A stretch of 64,000 nucleotides of DNA, from assembly GCA_003640385.1 (NCBI GenBank), contig RCAB01000117.1, positions 62,001 to 126,000 on the forward strand, given 5' to 3'. Below, piece by piece: positions 55,201 to 64,000 of the stretch. The position numbers and the translations under genes were made by a program. The stretch comes from Setaria digitata. Lineage: Eukaryota; Nematoda; Chromadorea; Rhabditida; Setariidae. The notes under the pieces are model-generated. The model did no database searches and was not told the DNA's origin. It worked only from the letters and a program-made list of their open reading frames with translations. Position 1 is the stretch's first letter. Each line of letters begins with the position of its first letter.

Positions 55201-58200
55201 CGCCATATATTTAAAGATATTTAAAAAACTGATGAATTCGTAATGGACTATGGGAAGACTTTATGAATTGTTACGTAAAAACTGGTAATTCTCTGTCTTT
55301 CAAAGCTTGCTGAAATCTATATTGATTTTCCAAAGGACTTTTCAATATGAATATCTTTCTGTGTCTTATACAAAGTTTTCAATCAGAGACAAAGCTTTCT
55401 TCCTACATTATAACTTTATGATGACACTTTTTAACAGATTATTGTGACAGATCAACGATTCTTTAATTTATTTAAAAAATATGACGGGTTCAAGAAAAAT
55501 GAAATCAAAATGAAACGACCGAACCAACTTATGGAAGTATTGGAACTCGCCCGCGAAATTCTACATGAACAGCTAGTAAGGATTCCATGACTGAGCAATT
55601 TTGATAGTCACTTCTAGTGTTTTGCCGAAGAACGTAATTTCATATCTAAGGTGCGTCGCAATGAATCTTTGAAAGAAATGGAGTCTTGTGAAGATAGTGA
55701 TGGGAGTTCCTCTAAGCTTGAACGGGATTTGGAGCAGTGCGAAGAAGCAATCAAAAAATGGGACCAAATTCGAACAGTTCTTGAGATGTAAGTAATTTTA
55801 ATGTTTAAAATACGATATTCTGTAAGTCTTCGCTTCCTATATTGCCAATTTTTTGTAGGTATGGTCATTTTTCGGGTATCAACAGGAAAGTTCAATTAAA
55901 ATATTTGAAACCGCGCGAAATCAAAAACTCTGATGATGAGGAAACACATCAGCAGTCAGCACTTATGCTTATTCTGAAATGGGGTGGAGAATTGACTACT
56001 GCAGGTCATATTTTTCTCTTAGAATGGATGGAATGTTTTTCGTGTTAGATACTTAGTACTGTGGTCATAATCCAGCTCATGGTTTTTTTCCAGGGAATTT
56101 ACAAGCAGAAGCACTTGGAAAATTGTTTAGAACTTTGTATCCTGGGATTCGGAGGACTGATGGCAAAAGCTGTCCAGAAGATACACAAGGTATATTTGAA
56201 ATAAAAATGAACATTTGCAAAGTAAGTTTTCTTGAATATTTCCATTTTGTTGCATTTTCTTTCAAAGTTGTCGTATATATTGATATTAAAACTCAGGTTT
56301 GGGATTTCTTCGTCTACATAGCACCTATAGACATGATCTAAAAATTTATGCTTCTGATGAAGGACGCGTCCAAATGACTGCAGCTGCTTTTGCTAAGGTA
56401 TGCAGTAGAATAATTGTTTCTTTTTTCTTCCTGTTATATAAAACGCAGTTTAGTTACCAGGTTTCACTACAATTACTTTGTGTGTTCAATTCACATTATT
56501 GACATTTTAGGGTCTTTTGGCTTTAGAAGGTGAGCTTACACCAATTTTGATGCAAATGGTTAAGTCGGCAAACACTGATGGACTTCTAGATGATGATATT
56601 AATGCGCGAGATTTTCAGCAGGAACTGAAGTGTTACTTACATTCAGCATTACAGGTATATTATTTACATGAATTGATGATGTGAAGGTAAAACTAGATGT
56701 AGTTTATCGCACAGTTTTTGCAGGTAGATCGTGACTGGACGGCTGAAGATTATGAAAATTTGAATCCGTCGGGTCTTCGTTCCATAACAAATGCAATGGA
56801 ATTTATTAAGAATCCTCGAAAGATGTGCGAAGAAATTGCAAGCTATGTTCAGCGTATGGTAGAAATAATCCAATGGCACAAATGCAATAAATCAAGTTTG
56901 TCTTAAGCGAACATATTCAGAAGTTCTGAATGCGATGAAGTTCTTCTTTTTCCTTTGCATATCAGAAAATTTTTATATGCTTCATCTTTTTCAAGATCGG
57001 TCACTATATTTGAATGAGTCTTGGGACTTAGCAGAACGTCGTTGGGCTAAAGAATTGCAAGAATTCCGTCGGGTCAACAAAAACGGTAACGTAGAATTCG
57101 ATATTTCCAAAATTCCGGATATATATGACAACATCAAATATGACATGGAACATAATCCGGAATTATGTATCAATAACGAAGGCCAATTTGAAAGAATGTA
57201 CTTATGTGCAAAAAATATGGCTGATATCGTCGTTCCCCAGGTTTTTCAAGCTTTTTATTTAGCAAACACTCATCAAATCCATGGGCATGGCTGTCATTTT
57301 TCTGTTTGCACCTTGGACATTTTTTACACTGCTGAATACAGCTTATAAAGATGTCAAGCTTTGCGTAGATGAATCAAGTCATTATTTGGCTATTTCCATC
57401 ATCCGTAAGCTGATTTGCACTTTCTTCAACTTTATAGAAGACAGTTGCGCACAAGATCTCATTTTTAATGTTACGAAACTTTTTTAGGAATACGGAATTA
57501 GTGAAAACAGCAAGGTAATCATTGGGCAACATGTTTGCACTCCACTGTTAAAAAAAATCAGAAGCGATCTTTACCATTGTGTTGAAAATCCGAATGAAGA
57601 TGACACTCAGACTCGTCTGGACCCGAGGTGATTTCTCTTCATCTGCTTAGAATATTGAAGTGAATCGTCGAACTCATTGTAAATGCCTACTCACATTCAG
57701 GGCTTCCCAAGGAATAGCTACACCGCTTCGTCATGTCCGCACCCGCCTCTATTTCACGAGCGAGTCACATATACATACTTTGATGAATTTAATAAAATAT
57801 GGCGGTCTATGCAAGGTTAGTTCCTCATTTCGATTACAAAGCAGTTGCTAGGCTGAAGTTAGCAGCTATCTTCCAATTGCCAGTTTATATCCATTATTTT
57901 ATGGGTATATTTGGTTCTAGTGTACGAACATTCAGCTTTGTGCTATTCGTTGAAATATGATATTGTTCTAGCATTTATTCCCTTAGCGACAATGCCCAAT
58001 ACGTTACTTTTGACGACTTATTGCCAAAAAAATTATTCTGTAGTTAATGGAACATTATGGTATGGCTCTATTCGGTAGACAGTTGCTATCTCAGTTACTG
58101 CAAATTTTGGTGGTTATTCTATTTCCAGTTTTTAGTAGTTACTTTATTACTCAATTTCTGATTTATAATGTGCAGGTAGATGATAAAAAATGGCAGCGTG

Positions 58201-61200
58201 CGATGCACTTTTTGTCATCAGTTACTGAATACAATTATATGACGCAAGTAGTTTTGATGGTGTATGAAGACAGTAGAACAACAAGTACGAAAAAAGGCAC
58301 TGATCGTTTTCACATTGAACTGCTATTTTCGCCGGGCCTTTATCCCTGCTTTTTAACTGAAAAGGAGCGCATTTATGAAACACGCTTCCCGAAGTCAGTT
58401 TCTTTTTGATAATTGAGTTTCAGTTAAGAATACTGCTGTGCTTCATTATTCTGTGAGTATAACATTTCTATCATATTCTTTTTAGATTTTTTTATTCGAA
58501 ATCCTTGATTCATCAAATTTTATGTTCCGTGCATTGCCATAGTTTAGTTCAACTGATTTCTGTTGTATTTCGTGCTTTTGAATGTTTCAGTGCAAGATCT
58601 TTGATAAGAGTCTATGATTTTACATTTCAATGAAGTTATGGGTGGCCAAGAACCTTGAAACATTGAAGTTTTACAAGGGACAGCAATTAAGCAGCAGTTA
58701 TTGCATACATTTATTTACACTTAGCACCACGAACCTGTGCTTTTACTTTTAGTTCAAACAGTAAACAGTCATCGGTACCAACAGGAACAAAATCAAAGCT
58801 TTCAGCTCGGAATTGTGCAGCCTCTACTGCATCTTTATCATCGATGGGGACCGTTGGTGGTGAAAAGGTACGGTCTTTTCGCCTCTACATTGTATCCACT
58901 TCGTGAATATTTTTTATATTCAATTATGTTGTCATGATTACTGCATTCCAACTTTCACTATCTGACATTTTTCATTAGTTTTTATTGTTTTATTGGTTAA
59001 CAACTTATCGAACATTAAACAAATCAGCATCTGCTTCTATTTTTATCACTTTTATTATTTCTTCATTAGTAACACTCCTCGTCAAAAGCGATGTAGTTTG
59101 AGCATTTTTTTCTCAAAATATGATGAATGAGATATTTATAAAACGAATATTGGCAAGTTACTGAGTAATCGTTTATCTGTCTTCACAGAGCATAGCCGAT
59201 TCGGGGAACTCATCATTTCCGGGAACTCTGACCAATGTCGGTACTGATGGAAGCCGTTCGGAAAGTAGCTCATCTAGCAGCCTGAATAATCTTACTGTTG
59301 GTAAAGCATCTGCGCAAGCTTTAGCGCTTACCAAAAAACGTTTGGAATTGAACGATTCAGAGGATGACTTAAATGACGAAAGTGTCAATTTGGTTGCACT
59401 CGATGAAGTTGCTTCCGGTCAATACAGTAGGTTTTGCATCTTTCTGATCCACGCGATGTAATTAGTTTGCTTGTGTGTCAAGCTTCGTAACAGCATTGGT
59501 AGATTAATGAATGATATGACAGTTTTTTTTGGTAAAAAAACCTATGTGATCATAGAGTGTGGAAGCATTTGTTAGTGAAGGTTAGTCCCAGTGAAAACAT
59601 TTTTTAATAGCTCAATAATAGATGTTTCATTTATTTTGTCAGCCACGGATGAACTGGCTCGACACAGTCCTGGAAGTTTACACCACGGTCGACGACGTGT
59701 TGTGACAAGCGGTGAAACAGCAGCAGACTCTCGAAGTTTCGCTGGAAGCTGTTCCTCAATAAGTGATCTGGACATGGAGACATCAGTTCATAGTGCTACT
59801 GTAGCAGAAAATCATCTGATTGGTTTAATGAAGTCAATGAGTGACATATCGTGCAAGAAACCAACGCTAGAGATTAACTGGGGCTTAGCAGAAGATCCTG
59901 CACCTACATCTGCTGAAGTTAGTGTTGATCCGAGAAATGGACGTAACTCCCCTGGTTCTGCTTGTAAGTATCTTCTTAGTTATTAAAGCACAATGGGCAA
60001 CCTAACTGACTAGCGGAGTGGTTGCTGAAGTAGTAGAGGTGCATAAGTGGGGAGTTCAGTTCCGCAGTGGCGTGGGCAGTGATTTTATCCCAACGCTTGA
60101 ACTGATGTGGTCACCTGTGATTGTGCATGTATTATATGAGCCCACTTGGCGAATTTAGAACATTTCAAAACACAGTGTTCTGCGTTTTATAAAATGTTCC
60201 ACTTCAGCCCGTCGATCGAGATTCCCTTACTGTTTCAAACATCATACAGTCAGTTTCTTAACAGGTCAGTATTTTCTCTCTACTTTAATACCAATCATTT
60301 CAATTCCAACCTGTTCGCATTTTAACTGGGAATCGTCATTTTTAGAATTGGATAATCGTTTAATCAGTACAGATGTACTTTTTGGCAAGTCGAATGATTC
60401 AGCACGACGAAGATTATCTAACAGTAAGTTCCTTTTTTCCATTGTGGTCTTGTTGCTCATGCATATATTCTTAAACCCTTTCATCAATACTTTTTATATT
60501 ATTTCTTTCATAACCTGTTGAAGTTCTCTAAACTTCTACATTTCTTTCTAGACTGAATTTAATTCCATTTTCTTAGCAGGTCCAGCAGTTTTGTCTACAG
60601 CAGTAATTGCTCGATCATCCAGTGCTCCTCGGTTACAGACTTACAAAGCAGAAGATGAAATTTCCGTGGGTGGTAAGCATTTTCAATTATTATTTCTTGA
60701 CTCACTGTATTTACTTAATATGTACTGCAAAAGTAGGTAAGATTTTTGTCCTTCTTTTCAGAAATTCGCCGATTCTGGCCTCCACTTCGTTCACTAGAAA
60801 CACTACACGACAATATACGTTTCAGTCAGCTGGATCATTTCCTTGAGCGATTAATGAAAATTCGTACACCTATTCCTTCGCCACCGAAAACTCCTGTTTC
60901 TTCAAATCGAAGTAAGCTTTCTGTCCACCCAACAAGACTAAAGCTGTTGAAAATTTATTGAAGAAGGGAAATAAGAACAAACTAGTTGTATAAGTTGATT
61001 TTCCTTAAAAGAATTTCTCATAGCAGTATCGACCTGTACAACTAATTTGTTCTTTCTTCTCCTCTAAAATTTTTCCATATTTAGCTAATAATAATGCAAT
61101 TTATACGTAGACTTACTATGTTCATGTGCTATGAATTTGGACCGTATATCTTTGAGAAAATAGTTTTAAAGGAAATGATTTTGAATTATTTCAGTGACAT

Positions 61201-61259
61201 CGATGGTTGCAGCCGAGCTGTCCGATACAGTAAAAAAATTAGAAAAAATAGGCCAGTGA
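52256..61259 (+). CDS. Inositol hexakisphosphate / diphosphoinositol-pentakisphosphate kinase (VIP1/PPIP5K)
   Basis: Bifunctional cytosolic enzyme that phosphorylates InsP6 and 5-InsP7 at position 1 and also has a histidine-acid-phosphatase-like domain opposing it. There are 28 exons and 1304 aa. The first ones are 52256-52294, 52759-52845, 53008-53190, 53377-53470, 53584-53738, 54320-54421, 54518-54679, 54782-54968, 55075-55178, 55438-55575, 55618-55787, 55859-56004, 56094-56189, 56297-56397, 56511-56654, 56724-56895, 56996-57240. The rest are 57488-57627, 57701-57815, 58176-58393, 58753-58867, 59189-59426, 59643-59963, 60208-60264, 60346-60423, 60580-60672, 60762-60911, 61195-61259. The ATP-grasp kinase is about 14-330, with metal-binding D281 and D293-V-N295. 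The phosphatase domain has RHGDRTP at 360-366, RLHSTYRHD at 560-568 and FTSESHIH at 840-847. The tail is Ser-rich and probably disordered. Intron 7 uses a GC donor. Confidence 0.95.
54680..54781 (+). other. GC-AG intron 7 of the PPIP5K gene
   Basis: The exon ends ATTTGGG and the intron begins GCAAGT, the classical GC-donor form, ending TTCTTACAG. The flanking protein reads VVIAFG then QTVCGFD, in phase 0, and no GT donor gives a compatible frame. Confidence 0.8.
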
Positions 61260-64000
61260 ATTGAACTGAACCAGATTTAAAATCCCATAGAGAAAGAATT
61301 TTCAAGTATTTTTTTCGCTTATCTGATAGATCTCATGATGTAAATGAAAATCACAAGTTTACTTCATTTTATTGGTATCCTTCGCTAAAGTTTTCGAAAT
61401 TAATATGGAAAAAATTTTTCATCTTTGCATCTGCTTTTGTTATTGAAAATTTCCGGCACTCGCTTTGCAAATTTTCCAATTTTTCCTTATAATTATAAAA
61501 ACCAGTTTCATTTCTAGGCTCCATAAGCTTTTTAGTTCGAAATTTTCAAAAGAATGCTAATTAAAGCCAGTATTTGTTTGTAATCAAGTAGAAATTTTAA
61601 GTTTTTTTTTTCTCTATATGATTTTTAATAACAAAGAGTATACCAACACTTTCCGTTTTTACAATGTGCAGGTCTCCTGGGCTCGAGTGCACTCGACATT
61701 AGGCCACGATTGCAAAGGTTTTCCAGCCTCATGTACTAGAAATTATGGATTATGGTTCTTCATTTACCTGTTTTTTTCTTTATTAGGATACTTTATAAAT
61801 ATTTTTTGAGGACTCCTGTGTTAAACCGTTGTTTAATTCCTTACTAATATCTCTATGCTACCCTTTTTAATCTTTTCTTTTTCTAGAAATTTAGGTAGTA
61901 TTTTTCCTTTATTTTCTTTTTATTTCCCACAATTTAAAGCCACTTCAAGAAATTTGGTGTGTTCCTTCTTTATTTAGAAGTATTTTCACCATTTTCATTA
62001 CAATTCCACAATTTCAAACTTTGCTTTGCCCACCACTTTGTCCCACAAAACTGTTTTCATCATTTTATCATTTTTGTATTTTCCCATTCTGAAACTTTGT
62101 AACTTCGGGAATATGTTGCAGCTGAATACCAGTAAAGAATTTCAGGACTATTTTGATATACATGTAATAAAGAGCGGTAAAAAGTAGTTTTTCATTTTCA
62201 CTTTTCCACTTTTTCACTTTGTTACGATCTGTGAGCATTTAACATAAAATTAGTCGAACAAAATGAGTCTTTGAGCTTACATGTTAGGGCTCGATGTGTA
62301 AGTAATGCTCGGTTTTTATATCCAAGCGTTAAAAAATGTTATTTTTGCACTGCAAGAACTTTTCCCGGAGATCTAATTGATTTAGTTTTCCTAGAAATAG
62401 TTGATAACTGTAGTTAAAGAGAATACGCCTAGTCTTTCACTTTTTGTTGCAGTCTGTAAGTATTTAACGAGCCAGGTTCTACGTATTTATTTGTCCTTTA
62501 CTCAGTTTCTTCGAACCGCAAGAAGCTGCCTGAGTGCATGCTGTAAATTGATGCATTCGCCAACTAAATTCGACATGTTCTTTTGCTTATGCTTCTTTAT
62601 CTCCCAAGTATTTGATGAATCTATAAAAATAGTGGAAATTTAAACCTCTCAGATTACACTTATAATGAAATGACTGAACTAATCATTATTAGCATTAGGA
62701 AGACTAACTGTGCTGGACGAAAAACAGAAATCTTATCAGCAGGGATAAAATGCGCGGAAAGGTAACTATGTGTCTACTACTACTATGTATCTACTAGTAG
62801 TTTTAGTTATACGGGAGCGCCACTTATCGAAAACTGGAAATTATCTCTTGTCCGTCTCCATTAAGCACATCAGCATAGCAATGACTCTGTGTAGGAATGC
62901 AACAGATAAATCTAAGATGCTTCCGAGAAATCATTGAATTTCTCCTTTGAAATAAGAAAAAAATTCTGGCAGTTCGGCCGTAAGTATGGTTCGATTTCAT
63001 GAAAAATTAAAACTAAAACGAACAAATTTCGGGTAATTTTCTGTCTTAAAATTTTGCATTTCATAAGCATCAAGTCCATATTCCTTATATCCAAAAAAAT
63101 GAACAAGTTCCCCCTTAACTTCTTTCTTAATCGTTAATTAACTAATTTCAAGAAAAAGGTCTGTACGGAATTTTAATAACATTTAAATAGTACAGAAATG
63201 AGGATTAAATTACATAGCACTAATTTGGAAAGTTTCTTTGTAATAGTAGTAACTGGAGTAATTCATTTAAGTAGGAAGTGTTATCTAATAAAAAAGAAAA
63301 ATCCATTCTTTCTTTTTATGCTTTCAGAAATTTTTGTAAATTTATTTTTTTATTTCTTGGAAGCTATTTTTTACTAGTGGATTAACAAACTTAAGTAGTT
63401 AAATTCTACTAGCTCTTAAATAATTTTTGTTTCTACTTGGAAATTTGTTCAAAGGGATTGTTTAAAAGTGATTAGAAATTCATATCAAAGTATTTCATTA
63501 TGCCTGATCAAGTCGTCATATCCATAACAAACACATGCATATAGCGCACTGATCTGAACTATTACAAGATTGTTAATTGATAGTGGACCAGTATCGCCTT
63601 CATATGTTATTGATGACCTAATTAAGAAGCCATTTTTGGCATGATTAATGAAACAGGAACCTCTTGACAACTACTGTCAATGCTGCGATCGTGTTATAAG
63701 CTGAGATTGCCAGCAGAACCTGACTTTCTTCTTTGATTCATTGTAGCTTTGAGTAAAAGTCCTTACGTCTTGCGATACTCTAACTCATCGTGGACAGTGT
63801 TGTATCATCATAACAAAAGCTTTATTATAGCAATTTCAGAAGCTTAGCAAGTAAAAAGCACGGAAGAATTCTTTTCTGGTGTATCACCTTTGCTGACGAA
63901 TTTGGTGATTGAATTTTAAACTTTAGGATGTAACCGCAGGAAGGCACTGCATATGCTGATAATGATTGCACAGAAGATAGTAGGCTGAATTAACCATGTT
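61260..64000. other. PPIP5K 3' region and gene-free tail
   Basis: The first AATAAA after the PPIP5K stop is at 62166-62171, so the 3' UTR could be about 900 nt, or a variant signal may be used earlier. T-rich short repeats (TTTTCAC-like units) occur near 62190-62220. Nothing coding is recognised up to the window end. Confidence 0.5.
62166..62171 (+). terminator. Candidate poly(A) signal of the PPIP5K gene
   Basis: AATAAA about 900 nt after the stop. It is distant, so assignment is uncertain. Confidence 0.3.

Overview
The window looks like nuclear DNA of a nematode. It is AT-rich. Six protein genes on the plus strand carry many short introns (smallest seen 42 nt) with the nematode acceptor TTTCAG. 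Several start codons follow an unpaired TTTCAG or TTCTTTAG, as expected for spliced-leader trans-splicing. From memory, the C. elegans counterparts of all six genes lie on chromosome I, and snr-2 and ola-1 are near neighbours there too. That fits a chromadorean nematode. I cannot name the species.

Right half (about 36.3-61.3 kb, all plus strand, confidently read from homology): proteasome alpha-type subunit 7 (pas-4/PSMA7; 6 exons, 259 aa), the core spliceosomal protein SmB (snr-2/SNRPB; 5 exons, 168 aa), Obg-like ATPase 1 (ola-1; 8 exons, 397 aa), an Sp-family zinc-finger transcription factor (7 exons, 429 aa), ribosomal protein S19 (rps-19; 3 exons, 150 aa) and a VIP1/PPIP5K inositol pyrophosphate synthase (28 exons, 1304 aa). 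I joined the exons by hand and reading phase is continuous through every junction. Housekeeping functions dominate: protein turnover, splicing, translation, a translation-associated ATPase, transcription, and inositol pyrophosphate signalling.

Middle (34.2-35.4 kb, minus strand): two neighbouring small genes encode paralogous type I membrane proteins of 94 and 93 residues. Each has a signal peptide, an acidic lumenal segment with one shared Gly-x-Cys and Trp, and a transmembrane helix with glycines at strict four-residue spacing. I do not recognise the family. It is the best candidate here for something undescribed. One copy has GTG where its sister has ATG.

Left part (1-34 kb): no gene I can identify. 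It holds simple repeats, a 245-bp element with 75-bp inverted arms, several hairpins, scattered unassigned open frames, and faint traces that may be decayed retroelements or short exons of unconserved genes. The tail (61.3-64 kb) holds the 3' end of the PPIP5K gene and otherwise nothing I can call.

Points for a second look: the glycine-zipper pair, one non-canonical (CG) and two GC-AG splice sites in otherwise intact genes, perfect Sp-type GC boxes directly in front of the Sp gene, a perfect 48-bp palindrome with a third half-copy in an ola-1 intron, and the foldback element.
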